Positions 7,232 through 17,982 of a DNA stretch of 35,920 nucleotides are shown here, one piece after another. This DNA is from Intestinimonas sp. (GTDB taxonomy: Bacteria > Bacillota > Clostridia > Oscillospirales > Oscillospiraceae). Made by a program: the position numbers and the translations under genes. Numbering within the stretch: position 1 is the stretch's first letter; each line of letters starts with the position of its first letter. The DNA lies in NCBI RefSeq assembly GCF_026169115.1, contig NZ_JAPFEA010000103.1:1-35920 (forward strand), read 5' to 3'. The notes beneath the pieces are model-generated. The model searched no databases. It saw only the letters and a list, made by a program, of their open reading frames with translations, and was not told the origin of the DNA.

Positions 7232-8101
7232 TCAGGGCTTGCAGACACCGCAGGGGGTGTATCCCTGGTCCAGAAGGGACTGACGGTCTCCGGCATAATC
7301 CTGACGATTGCCAGGCGCCATGTTGGCCACGCTGGAGCAGGTCGGCAGGTGGAATTTTCCAGAATTTGTGTTGATGACATAGCTCGTTGGAGCGTCGCCC
7401 TCATTTGATACCTCCCCCTCCAGGGCGCTCTCTCCGGTGGCATAGTCGATCACGACCCCAGGCTGAACGTTATAGGCATAGACACAGAAGCAGATACCCT
7501 CGCCGTCGTCCTCCACGCTCAGGCCCTCCATAAGGACGCCCCGAGCCACCAGCTCGTCCCCCTGGAACAGAGGTGTTACCCGGTAGAGCACATGGTTCTC
7601 GGTCTCCTTGACATAGTCGGCCACCAGATCCTCAAAGGGCAGCATGCCGTCCACATTCAGATACCGGGTGCCTGTAATCAGATTTTTCTCGTTGGCGTTC
7701 TCTCCTGTCAGCTGGAAACCGATGAGATGGCAGCGGTTGTAAAGGTATTTCCCATCCACAATGTCGTATTTGACCGTCTGCCAGCCGGAGGGCTTTACCT
7801 GGCCAATGCTCCCCCGGTCCTCGGTAGGCATCAGATCCACCCCAATGTTGGCCTGCGCCGTCCCACAGCGGCCCAGGGCATCCAGCGCCCCGTAGGTCTC
7901 ATAGGAATCCGTAGTCCTGTCCTCTTGGGTAAAGAAGGGTTCGTTGTTGTTGATCGTGACATAGGGCTCGCCGCTGTACGCGGGCAGGTCGTCCAGGTTG
8001 TAGGACACGTTAGAAGTGGAAGGCATAAAGCCTTTACATCCATTGAGCAACAAGACACATAGAAGTGCCAAAGTAAATAGAAGGGGTCGGGTCCGTTTCA
8101 T
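7232..8101 (-). CDS. Lipoprotein DNA/RNA non-specific endonuclease
   Basis: 289 residues. The N-terminus is a lipoprotein signal with lipobox LLNGC (Cys22), so the enzyme should be anchored outside the membrane. The middle is a DNA/RNA non-specific endonuclease of the EndA/streptococcal DNase type: YNRCHLIGFQLTGENANEKN carries the catalytic His and the metal-binding Asn, and NLITGTRYLNVDGM follows. The last 50 residues (YVINTNSGKFHLPTCSSVANM, ending in CGVCKP) form a small Cys/His module that often ends such Firmicute nucleases and resembles an Ada-type metal-binding motif. Likely roles are nutrient DNA use or DNA processing at the surface. The start codon overlaps the preceding stop (ATGA). 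Confidence 0.9.
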   Translation of the reverse strand: MKRTRPLLFTLALLCVLLLNGCKGFMPSTSNVSYNLDDLPAYSGEPYVTINNNEPFFTQEDRTTDSYETYGALDALGRCGTAQANIGVDLMPTEDRGSIGQVKPSGWQTVKYDIVDGKYLYNRCHLIGFQLTGENANEKNLITGTRYLNVDGMLPFEDLVADYVKETENHVLYRVTPLFQGDELVARGVLMEGLSVEDDGEGICFCVYAYNVQPGVVIDYATGESALEGEVSNEGDAPTSYVINTNSGKFHLPTCSSVANMAPGNRQDYAGDRQSLLDQGYTPCGVCKP

Positions 8102-8505
8102 CGCAGATAAACCTCTTTCGTAATTTTTTCATGGGAGTGGCCGGGAATATCTGTGCTGGAAACCAGACGGAACGACGTATTCAGATCCAGGTCTAACCGC
8201 TGGTCTGTGGGATAAACCCGGTTCCACCGATAGACCACTAGGGTATCGATCCGGTCCAAGGCCGCAGACAAGGGCGGAAACTCCACGAAGCAAAGCCCCT
8301 CCCGTTCCGTCTCCTGCAAGGGCGCATCTGAGGTTCGAAGTACGGCCTCCGGCTCGGTGAACTGCCGGGCGGAATAGGGCGTCATCCAGACGGGCCTTCC
8401 CGCCGCCGCAGTCAACAGGTCGGCCCTTATCGCCCGGTCCAGGCTTTGCCGCCGCTGGTGAAAGGCCATCCCATTCTTTTGATCCAGACATAGAAAGACG
8501 AGCAT
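8098..8505 (-). CDS. Conserved hypothetical protein, coupled to the nuclease gene
   Basis: 135 residues with no signal or membrane segment. The start MLVFLCLDQKNGMAFHQRRQ, then RPVWMTPYSARQF, looks like a small family seen in gut Clostridia, sometimes named ribonuclease Z by annotation transfer; no metallo-beta-lactamase motif is present, so that name is not supported. ATG 8505 has AGGAGG at good spacing; the longer frame to 8568 runs into a terminator hairpin. Its stop TGA overlaps the nuclease ATG, so the two are translationally coupled, which suggests a shared task. Function unknown. Confidence 0.75.
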   Translation of the reverse strand: MLVFLCLDQKNGMAFHQRRQSLDRAIRADLLTAAAGRPVWMTPYSARQFTEPEAVLRTSDAPLQETEREGLCFVEFPPLSAALDRIDTLVVYRWNRVYPTDQRLDLDLNTSFRLVSSTDIPGHSHEKITKEVYLR

Positions 8506-8532
8506 GTGTACCTCCTCTCCATCCGGTAAAAG

Positions 8533-8570
8533 GCATGGGGCGCGTCTCATATCGGAGACACGCCCCATGC
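8533..8570 (-). terminator. Intrinsic terminator downstream of ligA
   Basis: Arms GCATGGGGCG-C-GTCTC (8533-8548) and GAGAC-A-CGCCCCATGC (8555-8570) pair with one C/A mismatch around a 6-base loop. On the minus strand the hairpin is followed by CTTTTAC. It lies 14 bases past the ligA stop and only about 27 bases before the next gene's ATG. Confidence 0.85.
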
Positions 8571-8584
8571 GGGCTGTATCGCGC

Positions 8585-11167
<2,583 letters not shown>

Positions 11168-11192
<25 letters not shown>

Positions 11193-11941
11193 ACAAATTC
11201 CCTCCTTTCCCCCATAGTACAGGGAAAAAGCGGGGGATTTGACGGGAAAGCCCTGACGATTTCCTTACGTTTTTCTGACTGTCTTCCCGGTACCTCCATA
11301 TAGGTGTCGGGAACTGTGCCTACGATGACCGTCTCAGCCACGGGCACCTGGGCGCTGATCTGGGTGGACAGGTCCCCGCCAGGGAGCAGGATGTCCACCT
11401 CCACCGTCAGCTCCAGAAGGATCTGATGCCGGGTCTGGTTGATGCCGGCATCAGAGAACTGGCTGTGAAAGGCCGCATGGGCAAACCCCGCAGTCATGAC
11501 TTCCACCGGCAGGCCGAAGCCCCGCCCGGAGAGGAAATTGATCCCCGTCAGGTTGCCCACCGGGATAGCCAGGCTTTGGGTATCGATCTGATCCACCGCC
11601 GCCGACGCATCGCTCAGGATACCGCTGCGCAGGTCATTGAGGGCCGCCATATTGCTGGTGAGGGCCGTGATCCTGCCGTTCCCATCCTTTTCTACGGTGA
11701 CAAGATCGCTGTACGTGAGTGCCCTGGCCTGGAGTTCCGCTGTGACCGCCTCATCCAACAGCTGCGTCACCACATTGGTCACCTTGGCCCGGGCCATGGT
11801 CTCCACCACAGGCCGAAGTCGAAGCTCCATGCTGAAAATAAAACCAAAGGCCATCAGGACTCCTGCACATCCAGCCAGCCAAAGGCCCTTCCCCTTCCAT
11901 CGGAACCACCGCCGAAAGGACCGGCCAAGCCAAACCCGCAT
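11168..11941 (-). CDS. yunB: Sporulation protein YunB
   Basis: 257 residues. After a basic start there is one membrane or signal segment (LWLAGCAGVLMAFGFIFSMEL), then the conserved YunB body: LRPVVETMARAKVTNVVTQL, DLVTVEKDGNGRITALTSN, and the late GVPVAE-type strand VPVAETVIVGTVPDTYMEV. YunB is needed for efficient sporulation in Bacillus; its biochemical role is unknown. About 35 residues after TYMEV are extra compared with the family as I know it, and the last 25 bases overlap the VanZ-like gene. ATG 11941 has AGGAGGTGA upstream; an upstream frame to 11977 was not used. A hairpin encloses the SD and start codon. Confidence 0.85.
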
Positions 11942-11973
11942 AGCAGTCACCTCCTGCGGTAACTCTATGCGGG
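11935..11973 (-). promoter_or_regulatory. Hairpin enclosing the yunB SD and start codon
   Basis: CCCGCATAG (11935-11943) and CTATGCGGG (11965-11973) are exact reverse complements; two G-U pairs can extend the stem. In the mRNA the start codon lies in the 3' arm and AGGAGGTGA in the 21-base loop. Reduced yunB translation, or coupling to the gene before it, is an inference. Confidence 0.5.
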
Positions 11974-11985
11974 CCAAGGCTCGTA

Positions 11986-13248
11986 TCAGTCCTTCAGGAG
12001 CTCCTCTACCGCCAGAAGCACGCCGGCCTTACCGCTCTCATAGGTGAGTCCACCCTGGAGATAGACGGTATAGGGCTCCCGCATGGGAGCATCGGCGGAG
12101 AGCTCGATGGAGGAGCCCTGGATGAAGGCGCCTGCCGCCATGATGACCTGAGAGTCATAGCCCGGCATATCCCAGGGCTCCGGCGTGACATAGGAATCCA
12201 CGGGCGCCCCCATCTGGATGCCCTTGCAGAAACGCTTCACCGCATCGGGCGTACCGAGATGGATCATTTGAATGATGTCGTGGCGCTCTGCGCTGGAGGA
12301 CGGCTCTGCGCCGTAGCCCAACAGCTCCATCATCCGGGCGGCAAAGACAGAGGTCTTCACCGCCTGGGCGGTGGTGTGGGGGGCAAGGAAAAGTCCTTGA
12401 TAGAGGAGGCGGTTGTTACCCAGGGTAGAACCGCACTCCCGACCGATACCGGGGATGGTCATGCGGTAGGATGCCTTTTCGATGAGGTCCTTCCGCCCGG
12501 CCATGTAGCCACCGGTGGGGGCCAGACCGCCGCCGGGATTCTTGATGAGGGAGCCCACGACGAGATCGGCCCCCACCTGGGTGGGCTCCAGGGTCTCCAC
12601 AAACTCCCCATAGCAGTTGTCGACCAGGATGTCCACGTTCGGATTGGCCGATTTGATGACCCGGCACATCTCTCCGATCTCCGCCACGGACAGGGAGGCC
12701 CGGGTGGCGTAGCCTTTGGAGCGCTGGATCATGACCACCTTTACGGTGGGGTCCTCCCGGACCACTCTGGCCATCCCCTCCAGGTCGGGCTTGTCGTCAA
12801 CCAATTCTACTTGCTTATACTTGATGCCGTAGTCTTTTAGAGAGCCGTAGCCCTTGTCCGTGATGCCGATCACACCCTGGATGGTGTCATAGGGCGCTCC
12901 CACGGCGTAGACCAGGGTGTCCCCCGGCTTGAGTGCGCCGTACAGGGCGCAGGAGATGGTGTGCGTACCGTTGACAAAGCCGATACGGACCAGGGCGTCC
13001 TCTGTGCCGAAGATGTCGGCGTAGATCTCCTCCAGCTTGTCCCGTCCCAGGTCGTCATAGCCGTAGCCGGTGGTGCCGGCAAAATAGGCTTCCGCCACGC
13101 GGTGCTTCTGGAAGGCCGCCAGGACCTTCTGCGTGTTCTCCTCCGCAATGGCGTCAATGCGGGCAAACTGCTCTCCCAAGTCCGCCTGGGCCTGCCGCCC
13201 CAGCGCCCGGACCCGGTCGCTTATCTGTAATGGCATATTCCTTTTCAC
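11986..13248 (-). CDS. PLP enzyme of the methionine gamma-lyase / aluminium-resistance (YnbB) family
   Basis: 420 residues of the Cys/Met-metabolism PLP fold. Family marks are AYFAGTTGYGYDDLGRDKLEEIYA near the start, GFVNGTHTISCALYGALKPGD, and the PLP-lysine region VVGSLIKNPGGGLAPTGGYMAG. The group is annotated as aluminium resistance protein or methionine gamma-lyase family; neither activity is proven for most members. It is common in Firmicutes next to miaA, hfq or glutamine synthetase genes, but here it follows the M42 peptidases by 50 bases. The start is GTG 13248, with GGAAAG six bases before it; an ATG 12 bases later is the alternative but its SD spacing is too short. Confidence 0.85.
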   Translation of the reverse strand: MKRNMPLQISDRVRALGRQAQADLGEQFARIDAIAEENTQKVLAAFQKHRVAEAYFAGTTGYGYDDLGRDKLEEIYADIFGTEDALVRIGFVNGTHTISCALYGALKPGDTLVYAVGAPYDTIQGVIGITDKGYGSLKDYGIKYKQVELVDDKPDLEGMARVVREDPTVKVVMIQRSKGYATRASLSVAEIGEMCRVIKSANPNVDILVDNCYGEFVETLEPTQVGADLVVGSLIKNPGGGLAPTGGYMAGRKDLIEKASYRMTIPGIGRECGSTLGNNRLLYQGLFLAPHTTAQAVKTSVFAARMMELLGYGAEPSSSAERHDIIQMIHLGTPDAVKRFCKGIQMGAPVDSYVTPEPWDMPGYDSQVIMAAGAFIQGSSIELSADAPMREPYTVYLQGGLTYESGKAGVLLAVEELLKD

Positions 13249-13298
13249 TCTCTGCTTTCCAATGGTTTTATAAGGTTTGAATCAGGTCTTTCCACGTT

Positions 13299-14291
13299 TT
13301 ACAGATCGGCCTCAGCGAAGGCCGCCACCAGGCGGGCGCAGGCCTCCACGTCGCCCCGGTCCACCATCTCCTGGGGGCTGTGGATATAGCGGCATGGGAT
13401 GGAGATCCCACCGGTGAGGACACCCATCCTGCTGATGTGGATGCTGCCGGCGTCGGTACCGCCCGTCTTGATGATATCCATCTGGGCATCGATCCCTCTC
13501 TCCTTGGCCAGGGTCTCCAGCTTGGCCACCATCTGGGGATGGCAGATGACGGAGGTATCCATCACCTTGATGGCGGCGCCGCCGCCCAGCTTGCTGCTGC
13601 CGGTGTGTTTGCTCCCCAGCGCGTCAGCTGAGACGGTCACATCCACCGCGATACCATAGTCCGGATCAATGGCGTAGGCAGCCGTTTTTGCGCCGCGCAG
13701 CCCAACTTCTTCCTGGGTCGTGAAGACAAAGTACAGGTCGTTGTCGCTGTTCTGGAGTTCCTCCATGGCCATGAGCAGGACCATGCAGGAGATGCGGTTG
13801 TCCATATAGGGAGAGACGATGCGGTCGCCTGCGGCATAGGTGGGGGTATCATAGACGGCGGTGTCGCCGATCTTCACCATGGCGCCGGCCTCGTCGGCAT
13901 CATGGGCCCCGATATCGATATAGAGATCATCCAGGGTCACATCCTTGGGCTCCACCGACTCGTTGAGGCAGATGACGCCCCGCACACCGTTTTTGAAACG
14001 CACAGGGGTGGCAAGCAGATCGGGGGCATGAAGTCCGCCCACCTTGCAGAAACGGAGGAATCCCTCCTTCTCAATATGTGTGACGATGCAGCCGATGGAG
14101 TCCATGTGGGCGGCAAACATCACCCGGGATCCGCTCCCCTTCTTGTGGGCGATCAGGTTGCCCATGGTATCCAGGCGGCACTCGTCCACGAAGGGCATGG
14201 CCAGCTTTTCCAGCACATCGGCCACTTCGGCTTCATCGCCGGCCGGGCCGTGACAGACATTAAGGGCCTGGAGCGTTTTCAAAAGATCCAT
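13299..14291 (-). CDS. M42 family metallopeptidase (first of three neighbours, promoter-distal)
   Basis: 330 residues of the M42 (glutamyl aminopeptidase/FrvX) family, which forms large cytosolic tetrahedral aminopeptidase assemblies with two metals. Ligands are all present: AAHMDSIG (His, Asp), SPYMDNR (bridging Asp), TTQEEVGLRG (catalytic Glu and metal Glu), AVDVT (Asp) and YIHSPQE (His). MDSIG instead of the usual MDE(V/I)G is a small departure. AGGAGG precedes ATG 14291. The gene lies 19 bases after the second M42 gene. Substrate preference cannot be read from the sequence. Confidence 0.9.
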   Translation of the reverse strand: MDLLKTLQALNVCHGPAGDEAEVADVLEKLAMPFVDECRLDTMGNLIAHKKGSGSRVMFAAHMDSIGCIVTHIEKEGFLRFCKVGGLHAPDLLATPVRFKNGVRGVICLNESVEPKDVTLDDLYIDIGAHDADEAGAMVKIGDTAVYDTPTYAAGDRIVSPYMDNRISCMVLLMAMEELQNSDNDLYFVFTTQEEVGLRGAKTAAYAIDPDYGIAVDVTVSADALGSKHTGSSKLGGGAAIKVMDTSVICHPQMVAKLETLAKERGIDAQMDIIKTGGTDAGSIHISRMGVLTGGISIPCRYIHSPQEMVDRGDVEACARLVAAFAEADL

Positions 14292-14310
14292 ATGATTCTA
14301 TCCTCCTGTA

Positions 14311-15324
14311 TCACGAGGCCGCAATGGCTTCGATAAAGTGTTTGACCAATGTGTGCATCTGATGGATGTCCTGTATACAGGCCACGCTGGACGGGGTGTG
14401 CAGATACCGGACGGGTGCAGAGAGCGCCGCTGTCCGCACACCCTCCTTGGTGCGCTGGATGGCGGAGGAGTCATTGCCGCCGGAGGTATAGTTTTTACTC
14501 TGCCAGGGGATGTGGTGCTGTTCCGCCAGATCACGCAGCAGTTCAAAAAGTCCCCTGTCGTAGATGGTGCCGCTGTCCATAAAAGACAGAACTGGGCCAT
14601 TGCCCAGGGCGGTCACCCGCCGATGCGCATCGGTGCCGGGCAGATCCGCCGCCGTGGTCCCCTCCAGCACCAGGGCGATCTCCGGCGTCACTGAAAAGGC
14701 GGCGCCGAACGCCCCACGGGTGCCGACCTCCTCCTGGACCGAGAACACAAAGGTGCAGTCCATGGGCAGCTCCTCTTCAATAAGCTTGAGCATAACGGCG
14801 CAGCCCACCCGGTCGTCCAGGGCCTTGGCCTTGAGCATGCTGGAGCCGAACTCCATCGCATCGCTCTCAAAGGCCGCCAGAGCGCCCAGGGCGGTCACGG
14901 CTTCTGCATCTGCCCGGTCCTTGGCGCCGATGTCAATATACAGGTCCTCAAAATCCGGAACTCTTTTTTCCTCCTCATCGCTGACGAGGTGGTAGGCTTT
15001 GAGTCCGATGGCCCCGGGGATCCGCCCGGGACCGACGCTCACCCGCTTGCCGATGACCACCCGGGGATCAATGCCGCCCACGGGGGCAAATTTAAGGTAT
15101 CCGTCCTCCGTGATGTCATTGACGATAAAGCCGACCTCATCCATATGAGCGGTGAGCATCAGCTTGTTTCCAGTGGACTTTTCTCCCCGTTTGAAGACGA
15201 TCAGATTGCCCAGGGCATCCACCTTCATGGAGGCGGCATAGGGTCTGCAACGCTCCATCAGATAGTCCCGCACAGCGTCTTCCCCGCTGGAGACACCGTT
15301 GAGGAGACAGAGCTCTTTGACCAT
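14311..15324 (-). CDS. M42 family metallopeptidase (second of three)
   Basis: 337 residues. Metal and catalytic sites: TAHMDEVG, AKALDDRVG, SVQEEVGTRGA, a Glu in ALVLEGTTAADLPG where its two neighbours have Asp, and RYLHTPSS. The VLEGTTAADLPG and YTSGGNDSSAIQ segments put it in the sub-group often annotated as glutamyl aminopeptidase/endoglucanase M, distinct from the other two copies, so the trio is not a recent duplication. ATG 15324 starts two bases after the stop of the preceding M42 gene; a TTG nine bases upstream is possible but sits too close to the GGAG. Confidence 0.9.
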   Translation of the reverse strand: MVKELCLLNGVSSGEDAVRDYLMERCRPYAASMKVDALGNLIVFKRGEKSTGNKLMLTAHMDEVGFIVNDITEDGYLKFAPVGGIDPRVVIGKRVSVGPGRIPGAIGLKAYHLVSDEEEKRVPDFEDLYIDIGAKDRADAEAVTALGALAAFESDAMEFGSSMLKAKALDDRVGCAVMLKLIEEELPMDCTFVFSVQEEVGTRGAFGAAFSVTPEIALVLEGTTAADLPGTDAHRRVTALGNGPVLSFMDSGTIYDRGLFELLRDLAEQHHIPWQSKNYTSGGNDSSAIQRTKEGVRTAALSAPVRYLHTPSSVACIQDIHQMHTLVKHFIEAIAAS

Positions 15325-15326
15325 GT

Positions 15327-16367
15327 TCAGCAAAGCTCCTTCGCCTCCTTCCCAAGATTTTCCGCAAAGGCGGCCAGCAGGGCCGCTGTCGATTCGATGT
15401 CCGCCAGATCCAGCACCTCAATGGGGCTATGCATATACTTCAGGGGCAGCGAGACCACCGAGGTGGCGACACCCTCCCGGACCACCTGCATGTGCCAGCC
15501 GTTGGTGCCGGTGTGTCCCTCCATGACCTCCAGATCGTAGGGGATGCCCAGCGCCTTGGCCTTGGCCATCATGCGTTCCGTCATCCATCGGGTCATGTTC
15601 GGGCCCACCCCGATCTGCGGCCCGCCGCCGACGCCGCTGCGCCGGCCCTTGGGATTGTCCGGGGTCTTGGCGTGGGTCACATCCACCGCGACGCAGCAGT
15701 CCGGGCGGAGCCCGAAGGTCCCCACCTTTGCGCCTGCGCCGCCCACTTCTTCCCGTGTGCTGCCCATGATATAGAGGTCGACATCCAGCGTTTTATCCTT
15801 GAGCAGCTCTGCGGTCCGCAGCAGGATGGTAAAACAGGAACGGTCATCCATGGACTTGCCGCAGACCTTACCGTTCATAAGGTCAAAGCACCCGCCCCGG
15901 AAGACCATGGGGGTTCCGATGGGGATTCGGCGTTCTGCCTCCTCCTGGGTCATTCCCACATCTACCCAGAGCTCGTTGATTGGGATAGACTTCTTCATAT
16001 CCCCTGCTTTGAGTACGTGGGGCGGCAGGCAGGCCACCACGCCCAGGACCGGGGGCTCGGTGAGCACGGTCAGCTCCCGGTCAGGCAGCATCCGCGGGTC
16101 CACGCCGCCGATGGTGCGAAAGCGGAGGAAGCCCTCCTCAATGCCGGTGACGATCAGGCCAATCTCGTCAAGGTGCGCATCCAGCAGCAGGCGGGGCGCT
16201 CCTGGCCGTCCGCACAGACGCACCCCCACCGCATTACCGAAGCGATCTACATTGGCCTCGTCCAGAAAAGGCCGCATCAGGTCGGCAGCCTGCGCGGCTA
16301 CGGTCTGTTCAAAGCCAGAGGGCCCGGCCATCCCGCTCAGGCGCCCCAAAACGTCTCTTGTATCCAA
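15327..16367 (-). CDS. M42 family metallopeptidase (third of three, promoter-proximal)
   Basis: 346 residues. Sites: DAHLDEIG, GKSMDDRSC, STREEVGGAGA, AVDVTHAKTPD and KYMHSPIE, all intact. STREEVGGAG in place of QEEVG(L/T)RG marks a third M42 branch. The N-terminus DTRDVLGRLSGMAGPSGFEQ is as in the family. The start is ambiguous: TTG 16367 has GGAG eight bases before it, while GTG 16376 is too close to that GGAG. It follows murD by 48 bases. Confidence 0.88.
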   Translation of the reverse strand: MDTRDVLGRLSGMAGPSGFEQTVAAQAADLMRPFLDEANVDRFGNAVGVRLCGRPGAPRLLLDAHLDEIGLIVTGIEEGFLRFRTIGGVDPRMLPDRELTVLTEPPVLGVVACLPPHVLKAGDMKKSIPINELWVDVGMTQEEAERRIPIGTPMVFRGGCFDLMNGKVCGKSMDDRSCFTILLRTAELLKDKTLDVDLYIMGSTREEVGGAGAKVGTFGLRPDCCVAVDVTHAKTPDNPKGRRSGVGGGPQIGVGPNMTRWMTERMMAKAKALGIPYDLEVMEGHTGTNGWHMQVVREGVATSVVSLPLKYMHSPIEVLDLADIESTAALLAAFAENLGKEAKELC

Positions 16368-16415
16368 ATATTCCACTCCTTTCCGCGGAAAGACCGCGTT
16401 CTTCCTATCAGGGAT

Positions 16416-17798
16416 TCAAAGCTCATAGATGATTTTCTTAAATGCCTCGCCCCGCTGGGCAAAGTTCTTGAAATGGTCAAACGAAGCGCAGGCCGGCGAC
16501 AGAAGGACTACGTCCCCCGGCTGTGCCATGCTGTGGGCCGCCAGCACAGCGGCGCTGAAATCCTCATATTTGGAGATGGGAGGCGTCCCCTGATAGTCTG
16601 GACAGCTCCGCACGGCGTCGGCGATCTGGTCCGCTGTGTCGCCTGTCAGGACCAAGTACTTCACATGCGCTGTAACTTCAGGCCCCAGCACGTCAAAGGG
16701 GATGTGCTTGTCATAGCCGCCGGCAATGAGAATGACCTTCTCCCGGAAAGAGCGCAAACCGGCAATGGTTCGGGATGGACTGGAGGCAATGGAATCGTTA
16801 TAGTAGCGCACACCGTTTAGGGTGCGTACCAGCTCGATCCGGTGCTCCACCCCGGCAAATTTTGCGGCAAACTGGCGGATAACTTCATCAGGCACCAGCC
16901 CATCCACGGCGGCGATGGCCGCCATATAGTTCTCCACGTTGTGGTCACCGGGCAGCAGGATGCCGTCCAGCGGGAGCACCGGACGCACCCCGTCCGAACC
17001 TGCCACGCAGATGGCGCCGTCTCTGAGGCAGACGCCCTGACTGAGCGCCTGCCGGCGGCTGAACAGCACCGCCTGTCCCGGCGCCGATTCGACAAGGCTC
17101 CGGGTGATCTCGTTGTCAAAATTGAAGATGGCTTTCCCATTGGGAGACTGATGTGTAAAGATATTTTCCTTTGCAGCGATATACTCATCCATAGACTTGT
17201 GGACATCCAGGTGATTGGGCGCCAGGTTCGTGACCACCGCAATCCCAGGACTCCGGTCCATGGTCATGAGCTGGAAGGAGGAGAGCTCCAGCACCGCGTA
17301 GTCGTCTGGCTCCATGCCGTCCACGTCGGCGAGCAGCGGTTTCCCGATGTTGCCGCCCAGGAAGGTGTGATAGCCCGCCTCACGGAGGAGGCCCGCAATG
17401 ATGGTGGTGGTGGTGGTTTTTCCGTCGCTGCCGGTGACGGCGATGATATGGCAGGGACAGACCTGAAAGAACACCTCCATTTCAGAGGTGACCGTACTTC
17501 CCTTCGCCTGAGCCGTCAGCAGTTCGGGAACATCGGGCCGCATGCCCGGCGTACGGAAGATCACGTCGTGGTCCAGACCCTTGAGGTAATCCGGACCCAG
17601 CCGCAGCTCAGCGCCCAGGCTTTCCAGCTCCTCCGCCAGTCCTCCGAATTCCTCGCGTCGGTTCCGGTCACAGGCGGTGACTTGGATCCCCGCCCGCAGC
17701 AGCATTTTGATGAGCGGCGTATTGGATACGCCAATGCCGATAACGGCGACGGACTTGCCTTTCAGTCCCGCCAGATAGTCTTGTATGGTGGTCGGCAT
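16416..17798 (-). CDS. murD: UDP-N-acetylmuramoylalanine--D-glutamate ligase MurD
   Basis: 460 residues. The N-terminal UDP-binding domain starts KSVAVIGIGVSNTPLIKMLL; the ATP-binding loop is TGSDGKTTTTTIIAGLL; the Mur-ligase core follows with NLAPNHLDVHKSMDEYIAAKENIF; the C-terminal domain has YYNDSIASSPSRTIAGL and LLSPACASFDHFKNFAQRGEAF. It adds D-Glu to UDP-MurNAc-L-Ala in the cytoplasm. It stands outside a classical mur/fts cluster, at the head of a run of peptidase and repair genes. ATG 17798 has AGGGGG seven bases upstream; one six bases earlier overlaps the SD. A long structured leader separates it from its promoter. Confidence 0.95.
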   Translation of the reverse strand: MPTTIQDYLAGLKGKSVAVIGIGVSNTPLIKMLLRAGIQVTACDRNRREEFGGLAEELESLGAELRLGPDYLKGLDHDVIFRTPGMRPDVPELLTAQAKGSTVTSEMEVFFQVCPCHIIAVTGSDGKTTTTTIIAGLLREAGYHTFLGGNIGKPLLADVDGMEPDDYAVLELSSFQLMTMDRSPGIAVVTNLAPNHLDVHKSMDEYIAAKENIFTHQSPNGKAIFNFDNEITRSLVESAPGQAVLFSRRQALSQGVCLRDGAICVAGSDGVRPVLPLDGILLPGDHNVENYMAAIAAVDGLVPDEVIRQFAAKFAGVEHRIELVRTLNGVRYYNDSIASSPSRTIAGLRSFREKVILIAGGYDKHIPFDVLGPEVTAHVKYLVLTGDTADQIADAVRSCPDYQGTPPISKYEDFSAAVLAAHSMAQPGDVVLLSPACASFDHFKNFAQRGEAFKKIIYEL

Positions 17799-17816
17799 AG
17801 CCATTCCCCCTTTGGT

Positions 17817-17901
17817 TTTCCTGCCTGGAGCAGCGGCAGCTCAGACGGAACTCCGCAGCGCCAGGAAAGGCATGACAGGCCACGGTGCTGGGCACCAGGC
17901 C
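17817..17901 (-). other. Structured 5' leader of murD
   Basis: The predicted transcript start is near 17904, about 105 bases before the murD ATG. Two helices are visible. One is at the very 5' end: GGCC-GGTGC paired with GCACC-GGCC (17878-17901) with short internal bulges. The other is a TTTCCTG/CAGGAAA stem (17817-17823 with 17862-17868) closing a GC-rich 38-base loop. No U-run follows, and no known riboswitch class is recognised. Confidence 0.35.
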
Positions 17902-17910
17902 GATGGATTT

Positions 17911-17939
17911 ATTATAGACGATAAATGTGAATATTTCAA
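17911..17939 (-). promoter_or_regulatory. Sigma-A promoter of the murD operon
   Basis: On the minus strand TTGAAA (17939-17934), 17 bases, TATAAT (17916-17911). Its -35 box lies five bases from the -35 box of the divergent rnpB promoter. Confidence 0.75.
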
Positions 17940-17944
17940 TCGAA

Positions 17945-17973
17945 TTGACATTGGAGTGCAAATGAGATATAAT
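17945..17973 (+). promoter_or_regulatory. Perfect sigma-A promoter of rnpB
   Basis: TTGACA (17945-17950), exactly 17 bases, TATAAT (17968-17973). Both hexamers and the spacer match consensus. The -10 box ends nine bases before the mature 5' end inferred from the P1 helix. Confidence 0.92.
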
Positions 17974-17982
17974 ATGCAACTG

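Noticed and set aside
15429..16820. Long plus-strand open frame opposite the M42 and murD genes
   Set aside because: It spans the antisense of two well-identified genes and their gap, with no protein-like pattern.
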